Notes: generated by a model from the letters alone, not told the origin. Counted from the stretch's first letter, positions 7,688 through 15,085 are shown. The stretch: DNA of 21,846 bases from Spirochaetaceae bacterium (GCA_031278935.1 JAITJK010000196.1:1-21846); one strand, 5' to 3'. A program made the numbers and translations.

Positions 7688-7875
7688 ACTATCCTCGCCT
7701 CCGGCGGGTCTACCTGACCTTGAGGCATCACCCCTGGCTGGTACTGGCGCTTATAGGGACTGGGGTCGGGGATACGCCACTTGCCGGCCTTAGTTCCGGC
7801 AACGCTCTGCCAGTTGAGCGCTATGGTCAATTGATCCTGATGACCCAACGGAGGGCAGTCACTTCTTTGTGTCAT
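7669..7875 (-). CDS. Possible small protein upstream of the leucine-rich-repeat gene
   Basis: A 68-codon ORF reading MTQRSDCPPLGHQDQLTIAL onward, with many Gln, Pro and Tyr residues and no membrane segment or recognised motif. In favour: an AAAGGAAT ribosome binding site about six bases before the ATG, a plausible promoter 50-90 bases upstream, and a 19-base overlap with the start of the leucine-rich-repeat gene that would allow translational coupling. Against: it is short, its composition is unremarkable and I recognise no family. It could be a real small protein, a leader ORF controlling the next gene, or simply chance in the leader of the leucine-rich-repeat mRNA. Confidence 0.35.
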   Translation of the reverse strand: MTQRSDCPPLGHQDQLTIALNWQSVAGTKAGKWRIPDPSPYKRQYQPGVMPQGQVDPPEARIVWIMTF

Positions 7876-7916
7876 AGTAATTCCTTTAGATATGCCTCCC
7901 TAATCTTAGGGTAAGA

Positions 7917-7930
7917 CCAGGGCACCCTGG
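7917..7930. promoter_or_regulatory. Palindrome at the predicted transcription start (operator candidate)
   Basis: CCAGGGCACCCTGG is a perfect two-arm palindrome (6+2+6). It lies 4 bases downstream of the TATGAT box listed next and covers the predicted start site of the minus-strand transcript for the small ORF and leucine-rich-repeat gene. The position suits a repressor site; it could also form a hairpin at the very 5' end of the mRNA and stabilise it. Confidence 0.4.
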
Positions 7931-7934
7931 GGCT

Positions 7935-7963
7935 ATCATAGCATCCTAACTTTTCCTGAACAA
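7935..7963 (-). promoter_or_regulatory. Promoter of the small ORF / leucine-rich-repeat gene
   Basis: On the minus strand TTGTTC (7963-7958) is separated by 17 bases from TATGAT (7940-7935), a five-of-six -10 box. It would start transcription near 7928, about 50 bases before the small ORF and 240 before the leucine-rich-repeat ATG. Confidence 0.45.
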
Positions 7964-8215
7964 GTCCCAAAGAAAAAACGACCTCCTGGTCATAAGGAGC
8001 TTAGGGTAGGGGCTTAAACCCCACTGGCAGGCGTCGCGGCGCCCTGCGCAATAGCAGACGGCCCGCTTCATCGAATGCACGGTATTTACCGCTTTGGCAC
8101 TAAACCCCCAATATCCGTAAGGACGCCCTGCAAGAGGGAGAAACGAAGGGACCTACGCCCCTACCTCTAAGCACCCGGCACCCCCTATGCCTCCACGGCA
8201 GGTGGCAGTAGGGGG
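7964..8215. other. Non-coding stretch between yicC and the leucine-rich-repeat promoter
   Basis: No convincing gene was found. On the minus strand, GACCAGGAGGTC followed by GTTTTTT (about 7975-7992) is a short, weak terminator candidate for yicC. GC-rich inverted repeats lie near 8027-8049. AACGAAGGGAC at 8142-8152 is the reverse complement of a word in the pheS/flotillin gap, and CTCCACGGCAGGTGGC at 8191-8206 nearly repeats the 3' end of pheS. The region looks like accumulated dispersed repeat fragments. Confidence 0.4.
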
Positions 8216-9133
8216 CTATTCAATGTTGCGGAGTTGTTCGCGGATGTTTTCTAGGGCTTCTTTCATGGTGACCACCGCACGACTCACCTCCAGTACCAGA
8301 GCCTTGGAACCAATAGTGTTCACTTCCCGATTTATTTCCTGGCAGAGAAAATCCAGCTTCTTGCCCGGGCTGGGGTTCCCTGCCAGTTCCGCGCGAAATT
8401 CCGTTAAATGAGCGCCAAGCCGGGAAAGCTCCTCGGAAATCGTGTATTTCATCAGCAATACCGCCGTCTCCGCCAGAATCCGGTGGTCCCAGACCGTGCC
8501 ATCCACCGAAGGCGTGGCCCCTTCCCTCTCAGGGAAAAGAAAACCGCTGCTCTTGAGCAGAGTCGTAAAGCGGTTCCGCAGGTTTTCTTGAATGGACCCT
8601 TCCAGAGCCGGAACGTAGACGCTGATCCTGGCGACCGAAGCCTCCAACAGGGCCAGATGGGAACGAATATCCTCCCCGGTGCGCTGGCCTTCCCGGTCCC
8701 GGGCCGCGTCAAACTGCGCGAAGGCCTGCGTTAAAACCGGTTCAAGGCGCGTCCAATGGTCCGTATCATCTGGTTTCCGTTCGATCTCCAGCACCCCTTC
8801 TAGGCTCAGAAGCAGCGCGAGACTGGGCTTCTCCGCACTCTGGAAGACCCCTGCCACCTCCTCCAGGGCCTCCTGATAGGCGTGTAGGACCGCCCGGTTC
8901 ACGGACACGGAAAACGGGGCGCTGCGTTCCCTGAAACGCAGGGAGATTTCCACCTTCCCCCGCCGGCACCGTTCCCCTAGATAGCGGCGAATCCCCGACT
9001 CAAGCGCGGAAAAGGCCGGAGGCAGATTCACCAGAAGTTCAAGAAAACGGCTGTTATAACTTTTGATTTCCACGGAAACCGCCAGGTCGGGATAGTGCGC
9101 TTCCTGGTACCCGTAGCCGGTCATGCTTTTCAT
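8216..9133 (-). CDS. yicC: YicC/YloC-family endoribonuclease
   Basis: A 305-residue member of the YicC family, stress-associated proteins described as endoribonucleases. The N-terminal signature MKSMTGYGYQEA opens the protein, followed by EIKSYNSRFLELLVNLP and the RGKVEISLRF strand. The conserved C-terminal block includes ELSRLGAHLTEFR, GKKLDFLCQEINREVNTIGS, VVTMKEALENIREQLRNIE. The reading frame is open for 22 more codons upstream, but the family signature and the GGGGGGAAGGA just before codon 9133 fix the start there. This ATG overlaps the murC stop (ATGA), so translation is probably coupled to murC. In many bacteria yicC sits beside gmk or other housekeeping genes; the murC linkage here is different. 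Confidence 0.9.
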   Translation of the reverse strand: MKSMTGYGYQEAHYPDLAVSVEIKSYNSRFLELLVNLPPAFSALESGIRRYLGERCRRGKVEISLRFRERSAPFSVSVNRAVLHAYQEALEEVAGVFQSAEKPSLALLLSLEGVLEIERKPDDTDHWTRLEPVLTQAFAQFDAARDREGQRTGEDIRSHLALLEASVARISVYVPALEGSIQENLRNRFTTLLKSSGFLFPEREGATPSVDGTVWDHRILAETAVLLMKYTISEELSRLGAHLTEFRAELAGNPSPGKKLDFLCQEINREVNTIGSKALVLEVSRAVVTMKEALENIREQLRNIE

Positions 9134-10614
9134 TCCTTCCCCCCTGCGGGTCGCAGCCCCCCGGCGGCGTGGTTCAGCAGGGCTTCGGCGAGTTTCCAAT
9201 TGTCCCCCGCGCCCATAGTGATGAAGAGGTCCCCCGGACGAAGGATCCCGCGAAGCAAGTCCAGGGCGTCCAAAGGCTCCGCCACGTAGTACACCGCCTC
9301 TTGGCGGGCGCGGACGCGATCAAATAAAGCCTCCCCCCTTACCCCGGCCCACAGGTGAGTCTCGGTGGCTTCTCGGGCAGAGGGATAAATCCTATGGAGG
9401 AGGGTAATATCCGCCTGGACGAAACTCTGGGAAAAGGCCTCTAACAGCGAAGCGGTCCGGCTATAGGTGTGGGGCATGAAACTGACCACGAGGCGGCGCT
9501 GCGGATAAAACTCCTTGAGTCCCGCCAGGGTAACCTGCACCGCCGTGGGGTGGTGGCCGTAATCGTCCATGAAAAGCACCCCGTCCTTTTCACCGAGGAT
9601 TTCCGCACGCCGTTTGCTTCCCGTAAAAGCGGCTAAACCCCTGCGGGCCCCTTCCCACGGTTCGGGTCTCCAACCGTGCGGGGGCTCGCAGCGCACCAGG
9701 GCGTCGGTCAAGGCTAAGGCGCCCACGGCGTTCAGGGCGCTATGCCGTCCGGGAATCCGCAGCGTCAAGGGTTCCGGGAATCCGGCGAGACCTATCCGGG
9801 CGCTTTCATGGGCCACCTGGTAGGACTGGATCTGAAACGGCCCGGAAGCGGTAAAGCCATAGGGAATGAACTGTACGTCTTTACCTTGGGGTTCTTGCTT
9901 AAGCCGGGTGGCTACGTCCCGGGCTCCAGGATCATCCGCGCAATAGATGAGTTCCCCCCCAGGAGGCAGTTTGCCAGCATATTCCAGGAAGGCATCCCGG
10001 ATCGCCTGGTAGGTGGGATAATAATCCTGGTGATCCGGCTCTACGCTGGTGAGGACGATCCGCCGGGGCTGAAAGGCCAAAAAATGCCGCCGGTATTCGC
10101 AGGTTTCCGCCACAAAATAGGTGCTTCCCAGGGTGAGGGTACAGCCGCCGCCAAAGGCCCCTACGGCGCTTCCCGCGAGGATTTGGACGGGCAGGCCCGC
10201 TCCCCGCATCAAGGTTCCCGCCATAGCGGTGGTGGTGGTCTTTCCGTGGACCCCGGCGATACCGGAGGAGTCAAACAGCGCGGAATAGGCCCCCAGGGCG
10301 TCGGGGTATTTTAGCGCCGGGATGCCCCGGTTTTGGGCTTCTACCAGTTCCGGGTTGCTTTCTGGGGAATAGGCCGCCGAATAAACGATCAGTTCCGTAT
10401 CTGGCGGCAGGTGTCTCGGTTCAAAGGATTCAAAGTAGGGAATTCCTAGAGCCCTCAGGAGTCGGTCGGTATAAAAGACTTCCTTTCGATCCGAACCGGA
10501 AACCTTGCAGCCCCTGCGGTGTAAGAGCTCAGCCAGGGCGCACACGCCGCTTCCCTTGATGCCGACGCAGTAAATCGACGCTCCTGTGCGCCTGAGCAGG
10601 TCCGCCATATTCAT
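9130..10614 (-). CDS. murC: UDP-N-acetylmuramate--L-alanine ligase
   Basis: A 494-residue Mur ligase, which in the cytoplasm adds the first amino acid (L-Ala) to UDP-MurNAc using ATP during peptidoglycan synthesis. The N-terminal Rossmann-like domain begins IYCVGIKGSGVCALAELL. The ATP-binding loop is GVHGKTTTT (about residue 118). The central domain has the VAETCEYRRHFL and SVEPDHQDYYPT segments, and HSALNAVGALAL precedes the C-terminal domain. That domain carries DDYGHHPTAV, FMPHTYSRT and MGAGDNW. DDYGHHPT and PHxYSRT favour MurC over the related ligase Mpl, whose corresponding motif is usually DDFAHHPT. No ribosome binding site is visible before the ATG; a Met at codon 3 is an alternative start. 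The gene ends inside the yicC start. Confidence 0.92.
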   Translation of the reverse strand: MNMADLLRRTGASIYCVGIKGSGVCALAELLHRRGCKVSGSDRKEVFYTDRLLRALGIPYFESFEPRHLPPDTELIVYSAAYSPESNPELVEAQNRGIPALKYPDALGAYSALFDSSGIAGVHGKTTTTAMAGTLMRGAGLPVQILAGSAVGAFGGGCTLTLGSTYFVAETCEYRRHFLAFQPRRIVLTSVEPDHQDYYPTYQAIRDAFLEYAGKLPPGGELIYCADDPGARDVATRLKQEPQGKDVQFIPYGFTASGPFQIQSYQVAHESARIGLAGFPEPLTLRIPGRHSALNAVGALALTDALVRCEPPHGWRPEPWEGARRGLAAFTGSKRRAEILGEKDGVLFMDDYGHHPTAVQVTLAGLKEFYPQRRLVVSFMPHTYSRTASLLEAFSQSFVQADITLLHRIYPSAREATETHLWAGVRGEALFDRVRARQEAVYYVAEPLDALDLLRGILRPGDLFITMGAGDNWKLAEALLNHAAGGLRPAGGKE

Positions 10615-10910
10615 AGGATCAGCATAGCCATATCTTCTTGGTTCCGCAATCCTTAGTGGGGCTAACCCTCCTGCGAGGTCTGACCCCCGGTAATCCCCGG
10701 GGCGGCGGGGTATTTTTTTCTATCTCTTTATAAAAGGGCGTATTATGTAACAAAGAGGTCTTGTCATGATAGAGAATAGCGGCTAGGATGAAGCCAGGTT
10801 ATAGATTTACCCCACCGAATTCGGGTGGTTGAATCTCTAATATGCCATAGATTATGATAGAAAATTCCTTGAGCCTTCCATTCCCAGACTCAGGGAGCGC
10901 AAGGAGTACC
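10615..10910. other. Divergent intergenic region between murC and the chemoreceptor
   Basis: About 300 bases with no gene. It has a G/C-rich half (10650-10710), with GGTCTGACC at 10677-10685 and CCCCGGGG at 10695-10702. An AT-rich half follows, with a T-tract at about 10713. CCACC and GGTGG arms flank GAATTCG near 10811-10827, in the leader of the chemoreceptor. A weak minus-strand TTGCGG / TATGCT pair (17-base spacer) lies just upstream of murC. Confidence 0.4.
10761..10789 (+). promoter_or_regulatory. Promoter of the chemoreceptor gene
   Basis: TTGTCA at 10761-10766 (five of six) and TAGGAT at 10784-10789 (four of six) have the ideal 17-base spacing, giving a leader of about 115 bases. No flagellar sigma-28-type box was recognised nearby. 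Confidence 0.4.
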
Positions 10911-13076
10911 ATGAAATTACGAATTAGATTAACGGTTATTATCAGTGCCATGCTGGCGGTGGTGTTACTTACCCTATCGGGTGCCTTTATAAAAATTTCG
11001 ACGGATATGCAAAAGGCCGCCGCCGCAGACAATTTGCTCAATACCGCCGGTCTCACGGCCCGGGATATTCAGCGGCGTTTTGAAGTGTATCTGGAAGTGA
11101 CCAGAACCCTCGCCGAGATCATGAACGGCTTCGAAAGTATTGACCCTTCCGAGCGGCGTATCCGGTATGATGATATGTTATATAGCTTGCTCTCCACGGA
11201 CACCCGTTTTATCGATATTTATACTCTGTGGCTGCCTAACGCCCTGGACGACATGGACGAGAATTACGTCAATAGCCAGGGAACTGACGCCACGGGGCAG
11301 TACATCTCCATGTATTCCCGGGAAACCGGTAGCGTTGAGTACCGGGCCCATCCTAATCCTTCGAGCATCTTAAACGGCCTGGGGGCCGTTGCAACTATGG
11401 GAGACCCCGTGCCCCGGACCGTGGAAGGGAAACAAACCTATACCATCAGCCTGAATGCTCCGATTATCGGCACCGACGGGGTTACCCGTGGGGCAGTGGG
11501 GGTCAACGTGGACATGGGGATTCTCCAGCCTATTATCGCCGCCATCCGGCCCTACGGCGTGGGTGAGGTGAGCCTCATGGCCAATAATGGTATGTTCATG
11601 GCCCATTTCAGGGCCGATCGGATCGGTACAAACTTCCAGCAAACCAGTCTCTCGACCTTAGGGGATGCAGGGGTGCGCTTGACCATGGAGTCCGCCCAGA
11701 ATGGGAAGCCCGTGAACTTTCAGTCTAAGGGCGTAGAAATCGTAACCTATCCGTTCTATGTCCGAGACATCCCCAAAGCCCTGCTCGTGGGTGTAACCGT
11801 ACCCGTAGAAACGGTCTTTGCCCGGACAACCGCCATGACCCGTTTGATCATCATCGTGGTCATTGTGTTTATCCTTGCCGGGGCGGTGATCGCCTTCCTT
11901 GTAGCCTGGCGGATCGCTAAACCCATCCTGACTGTGAGCGAGGTCCTAAAAGATATTTCTCAAGGGGAAGGGGACCTCACGCGGACTATTACCATCAATA
12001 CCAAAGATGAAATCGAAGACCTGGCCCACTATTTTAACTTGACCATCGAGAAAATTCGGGACTTAATCATCCTTATCAAGAAGCAATCCATCTCCTTATT
12101 TGATATAGGAACGGAACTTTCCTCGAATATGACGGAAACTGCCGCAGCTATGAACGAAATTTCCGCTCATATCCACAGCCTCCGGAGCCAAGTGGGCAAT
12201 CAAACCTCTAGTGTGAGCGAAACTAACGCCACCATGGAGGGAATCACCGGGAACATCGAGAAACTCAACGGCCATATTGAGGATCAGACCTCCCATATTT
12301 CCCAATCTTCCACGGCTATTGAAGAGATGATTGCCAATATCAACTCCGTTACCCAGACCATCATCCGAAACCTGGACAGGGTGAAGCAGTTGGCCAGCGC
12401 CTCGGAGATAGGCCGTAACGGGCTCGAGGAAGTGTCCACAGATATTCAGGAGATAGCCAAGGAATCCGAAGGCCTCTTGGAGATCACTGCGGTGATGGAA
12501 AACATAGCGAGCCAAACCACTCTCTTGTCCATGAACGCGGCCATTGAAGCGGCCCACGCCGGGGAATCCGGCAAGGGCTTTGCGGTGGTGGCCGACGAGA
12601 TCCGCAAGTTAGCTGAATCTTCTGGGGAACAATCCAAGACCATCGCGGTGGTGCTCAAGAAGATCAAGGACTCCATTGATAAGATCATGAAGTCCACCGA
12701 CGAGGTCTTGAGCCGTTTTGAGGCTATTGACAGCGGAGTGAAGACCGTTTCCGGCCAAGAAGAGCAGGTGAAAAACGCTATGGAGGAACAAGGTACCGGG
12801 AGCCAGCAGATTCTTACGGTCTTGGCTCATTTGAACGAGATCACCCAGTTCGTCCGTAACGGGTCCGGAGAGATGCTGCGGGGCAGCAAAGAGATCATCA
12901 AGGAAAGCCGGAACTTAGGGCAGGTTACTGGAGAAGTGGCTAACGCCATCAATGAAATGTCCAGCGGAGCGGAACAGGTTAATGAGGCGGTGAACCGGGT
13001 CAGTACCCTGAGCGTGGATAACAAACAGCATATTGACACCCTGGTCCAGGAAATCTCCCGGTTCAAGGTGGAATAA
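10911..13076 (+). CDS. Methyl-accepting chemotaxis protein with dCache-type sensor
   Basis: A 721-residue transmembrane chemoreceptor that would control CheA and flagellar rotation. It has a first membrane helix (about residues 7-27) and a periplasmic region of some 280 residues fitting a dCache_1 fold, with DIYTLWLPNALDDMDENYV and NAPIIGTDGVTRGAVGVNVDM as the typical membrane-distal landmarks. A second helix (about 311-336) leads to a HAMP domain starting near WRIAKPILTV, then the long coiled-coil signalling domain. Its hairpin tip (about 530-560) reads IASQTTLLSMNAAIEAAHAG followed by GKGFAVVADEIRKLAE. There is no C-terminal CheR-binding pentapeptide. The frame is open 19 codons upstream, but AAGGAG four bases before this ATG decides the start. 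The ligand cannot be told; no che gene is in the window, so it looks like an orphan receptor. Confidence 0.95.
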   Translation: MKLRIRLTVIISAMLAVVLLTLSGAFIKISTDMQKAAAADNLLNTAGLTARDIQRRFEVYLEVTRTLAEIMNGFESIDPSERRIRYDDMLYSLLSTDTRFIDIYTLWLPNALDDMDENYVNSQGTDATGQYISMYSRETGSVEYRAHPNPSSILNGLGAVATMGDPVPRTVEGKQTYTISLNAPIIGTDGVTRGAVGVNVDMGILQPIIAAIRPYGVGEVSLMANNGMFMAHFRADRIGTNFQQTSLSTLGDAGVRLTMESAQNGKPVNFQSKGVEIVTYPFYVRDIPKALLVGVTVPVETVFARTTAMTRLIIIVVIVFILAGAVIAFLVAWRIAKPILTVSEVLKDISQGEGDLTRTITINTKDEIEDLAHYFNLTIEKIRDLIILIKKQSISLFDIGTELSSNMTETAAAMNEISAHIHSLRSQVGNQTSSVSETNATMEGITGNIEKLNGHIEDQTSHISQSSTAIEEMIANINSVTQTIIRNLDRVKQLASASEIGRNGLEEVSTDIQEIAKESEGLLEITAVMENIASQTTLLSMNAAIEAAHAGESGKGFAVVADEIRKLAESSGEQSKTIAVVLKKIKDSIDKIMKSTDEVLSRFEAIDSGVKTVSGQEEQVKNAMEEQGTGSQQILTVLAHLNEITQFVRNGSGEMLRGSKEIIKESRNLGQVTGEVANAINEMSSGAEQVNEAVNRVSTLSVDNKQHIDTLVQEISRFKVE

Positions 13077-13094
13077 GGGCTTACGGCGCAGGTA

Positions 13095-13137
13095 TTCGTC
13101 ATCATGGTAAGGCGCGTGCGACGACGAAGCAATCCAG
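13095..13137. repeat. Possible degenerate REP-like element
   Basis: TTCGTC at 13095-13100 and GACGAA at 13123-13128 form an inverted repeat. The right end continues as GACGAAGCAATCCAG (13123-13137). That string resembles the right half of the CGTCATTGCGAG...GAAGCAATCC palindromic repeat that I recall from intergenic DNA of many bacteria. The left half (CGTCATCATGG) keeps only CGTCAT, so this would be a decayed copy. It lies downstream of the chemoreceptor, where no T-rich terminator was found. Confidence 0.4.
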
Positions 13138-13181
13138 ACGAGGGGTTTCCCACCAGATTATTTCTAAATGAGAGTATCCTA

Positions 13182-13210
13182 TTGACAAGCCTCCTTGGAG
13201 GTGCTATATA
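13182..13210 (+). promoter_or_regulatory. Strong promoter of the small exported protein, with inverted repeat in its spacer
   Basis: A perfect TTGACA (13182-13187) is followed after 17 bases by TATATA (13205-13210); TATAGT two bases on is an alternative -10. The spacer contains CCTCC TT GGAGG (13190-13201), an inverted repeat placed between the two boxes, where a repressor or a MerR-like activator could act. The leader is about 55 bases. Confidence 0.6.
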
Positions 13211-13269
13211 GTAGTGGTATAGGGTATCTGGAAGCAGTATACCGTTTTATTTGGTGAAGGAGTGTTGTG

Positions 13270-13656
13270 ATGAAGAAAATCGTAAGTATTCTGGCGCTAT
13301 GTTTTATAGTAGCCGGATTCACGGCGGCTCAAGCGGCAGTTGTTCAAGAAAACTGCACGATTGAGTGGGCAAACGCAACGACGATTCGGATTACGAACAG
13401 TAACGATCGGGCGGCGAACATTCAGTATTCGGTGGCAGGGAAAGAGAACTTAACCGCCGCAGTGGCGGCTGGCGAAACCAAGGAATTCCCCTACAAGGGC
13501 AAGAATGCCAATGGCGCATTCAAGGTTACTCGGGTTGCGTTTACTGGCGCGGCTCCTGCGGCCAAGGGTGACGCCAAAGCCCCTGCGGCCGCTCCCGCAG
13601 CTAAAACCGACGCGAAGGCTGCGGATCCCGCTCCTGCGGCTCCGGCTAAGAAATAA
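13270..13656 (+). CDS. Small exported protein with Ala/Pro/Lys-rich tail
   Basis: A 128-residue protein I do not recognise. It has a classical signal peptide (MKKIVSILALCFIVAGFTAA) with a likely cut after AQA at residue 22. A compact beta-like domain (about 23-90, NATTIRITNSNDRAANIQYS) follows, then a low-complexity tail (about 91-128) with two near copies of APAAKxDAKA and Lys spaced along Ala/Pro. The tail resembles flexible linkers or wall/envelope-associating tails; basic charge suggests contact with an anionic polymer, but this is only inference. ATG 13270 is preferred over the GTG one codon earlier because AAGGAG is seven bases upstream. It is a single-gene transcription unit with its own strong promoter and terminator, which suggests high expression. 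Mature protein has one Cys (in ENCTIEW), so no internal disulfide. Confidence 0.8.
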   Translation: MKKIVSILALCFIVAGFTAAQAAVVQENCTIEWANATTIRITNSNDRAANIQYSVAGKENLTAAVAAGETKEFPYKGKNANGAFKVTRVAFTGAAPAAKGDAKAPAAAPAAKTDAKAADPAPAAPAKK

Positions 13657-13675
13657 GCCTCGCGGCTTAGGCTTT

Positions 13676-13704
13676 AAAACCACCGGGTTACCGGTGGTTT
13701 TTTT
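13676..13704 (+). terminator. Rho-independent terminator of the small exported protein gene
   Basis: AAAACCACCGG (13676-13686), loop GTTA, CCGGTGGTTTT (13691-13701) form a perfect 11-base stem, followed by a T-run to 13704. Because the stem has A4 on its left side it may also work weakly on the minus strand for the converging FGE-like gene. Confidence 0.92.
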
Positions 13705-13753
13705 ATACCCCAGGGCAAAACATCCTCAGTCGTCCCTTCGCCCTAACGCCGGC

Positions 13754-14860
13754 TTAGGATATGCCACCGGAACGGACTAGGCGGAACCCCCGGTTGCGGT
13801 ACCGGTAGGAGGCCATATTGTAGTTGCGAATCGCCGAGCGTAGATACTTGGCATAGCTGCTCCAGCTTCCCCCGCGATTCACCCGGAAGGATCCCAGGGG
13901 CGCGCCTTGGGGATTATCCTGGGGTTCCGTGCCGTAGGGCCCATACCAATCCCAGCACCATTCGTTCACATTGCCGTGCATATCATACAAGCCGAAAAGA
14001 TTCGGCGCAAAACTCCCCACAGGGGTGGTTTTTTCCCGGTAGACCCCCTGACTTTGGGGCATATAGGGATAATGCCCGTTATAATTCGCCTGGATCGTGG
14101 TGATGTCCCCCCCGGTACTAAAGGGTGAGGTAGTTCCCGCCCGGGCGGCGTATTCCCATTCCGCCTCGGTGGGTAAACGGTATCCGTCGGCATGAGGGTT
14201 CCAGTGGACCTGTTCCCCCTGGATGTTGTAAGCCGGGGTCAGACCCTCTTTGGTACTACGGGCATTGCAATAGGCCACCGCATCAAACCAACTGACCTGC
14301 TCTACGGGCAAGTCGGCCCCTTTAAACAGGCTGGGGTTCCCGCCCATCACCGCGTCATACTCCTGTTGGCTTACCTCATACTTTCCCATATAAAAGGTTC
14401 GCACCGTAACCTGATGGGGAATCTCATCGGCTTCCCGGTACGGTTCGGTATCCGGGCTTCCCATAATGAAGGTCCCCCCTTGAATCCAGACAAAATCATC
14501 GGGAATGGGCCGTTTCACCACCACCTGTACGGTCTCCCCCGCCCGGATCAGCACGGCCTGGGGGGCCTTGGTTATCTGTCCACTGGGCTCTCTTACCGCG
14601 ATTTCCGTGGCTCCGGACGGGACATTCGGGATGGTTACAGCGCCCATAGCCTTGATCTGGACTCCCGTTTCCACGCCGTCGATCAGGATCTCTCCCCCTC
14701 GCTCGGAGCTTATGGCGATGCTGCCCACCGCAGGGATCCCAGTTGCCGGGGGCTTAGGCTGATCCTGGTTCTGGCCGGTAAGAGCCGGCGGCGTGAAAGC
14801 CCCCAGGATGCCCATGAGCAAGAGAAGCCCAGTGGTTCGGTATTGGTGTACTATGTTCAT
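13754..14860 (-). CDS. Exported PEGA-like plus FGE/SUMF1-like domain protein lacking the catalytic cysteines
   Basis: A 368-residue protein. An N-terminal hydrophobic stretch (RTTGLLLLMGILGAFTPPAL) looks like a signal peptide. Residues about 46-118 resemble a PEGA module (GSIAISSERGGEILIDG ... IPNVPSGATEIAVREP). From about 122 to the end it is an FGE-sulfatase/SUMF1 domain: FVWIQGGTFIMGSP, YEVSQQEYDAVMGGNPS, VSWFDAVAYCNARS, RLPTEAEWEYAARAG, LFGLYDMHGNVNEW and VNRGGSWSSYAKYLRSA. True formylglycine-generating enzymes carry two cysteines just after the GGSW motif; here the positions are Ser and Leu/Tyr. Sulfatase activation is therefore unlikely. Such non-catalytic relatives are common secreted proteins of unknown or binding function. 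The frame is open 23 codons further upstream, but the signal peptide and AAGGGGG site favour the ATG at 14860. Confidence 0.85.
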   Translation of the reverse strand: MNIVHQYRTTGLLLLMGILGAFTPPALTGQNQDQPKPPATGIPAVGSIAISSERGGEILIDGVETGVQIKAMGAVTIPNVPSGATEIAVREPSGQITKAPQAVLIRAGETVQVVVKRPIPDDFVWIQGGTFIMGSPDTEPYREADEIPHQVTVRTFYMGKYEVSQQEYDAVMGGNPSLFKGADLPVEQVSWFDAVAYCNARSTKEGLTPAYNIQGEQVHWNPHADGYRLPTEAEWEYAARAGTTSPFSTGGDITTIQANYNGHYPYMPQSQGVYREKTTPVGSFAPNLFGLYDMHGNVNEWCWDWYGPYGTEPQDNPQGAPLGSFRVNRGGSWSSYAKYLRSAIRNYNMASYRYRNRGFRLVRSGGIS

Positions 14861-15041
14861 AAGGACCCCCTTCGTACCCTTGTTCCCCCGCGCCCCGGTA
14901 TACCCTAGAGGTGAGAACGGAAGTACCATACGTATATATTGTAGCGTGAGTTCAATGAAGAAGAAAGTATCCCCAGGTATGTATAAAAGTGAGCGAATTC
15001 GCCGGCTGTTTCCTTCCCGTCGAGGTACCTCATGAAGGTGA

Positions 15042-15055
15042 GTTTGGTTCCAAAC
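15042..15055. promoter_or_regulatory. Inverted repeat upstream of the FGE-like gene
   Basis: GTTTGG TT CCAAAC is a perfect 6+2+6 inverted repeat in the 235-base gap between two minus-strand genes. It may be an operator. The only promoter-like element nearer the FGE-like gene is a TACAAT box (14943-14938, minus) without a good -35, so a regulated promoter needing an activator is possible. Confidence 0.25.
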
Positions 15056-15072
15056 CGTAAAGCCTCTCCACG

Positions 15073-15085
15073 GGGGTCAGACCCC
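15073..15085. repeat. GGGGTCAGACCCC palindrome downstream of the GntR-type regulator gene
   Basis: A perfect 6+1+6 palindrome starting 11 bases after the regulator stop on the minus strand. It is the same core as in the hairpin at 3835-3853. It could serve as a weak terminator hairpin or be a remnant of a dispersed repeat. Confidence 0.45.

Noticed and set aside
9134..9199. 22-codon N-terminal extension of YicC
   Set aside because: The family begins with MKSMTGYG, and the ribosome binding site and ATGA overlap support the shorter form.
14231..14248. GGGGTCAGACCC word inside the FGE-like gene as another copy of the intergenic palindrome
   Set aside because: It is one base short of the palindrome and encodes KEGLTPAY, a conserved FGE-family phrase, so it is explained by protein constraint.
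14192..14908. A 238-codon open frame opposite the FGE-like gene
   Set aside because: The opposite strand encodes an intact FGE domain with many family motifs; the shadow product has none.
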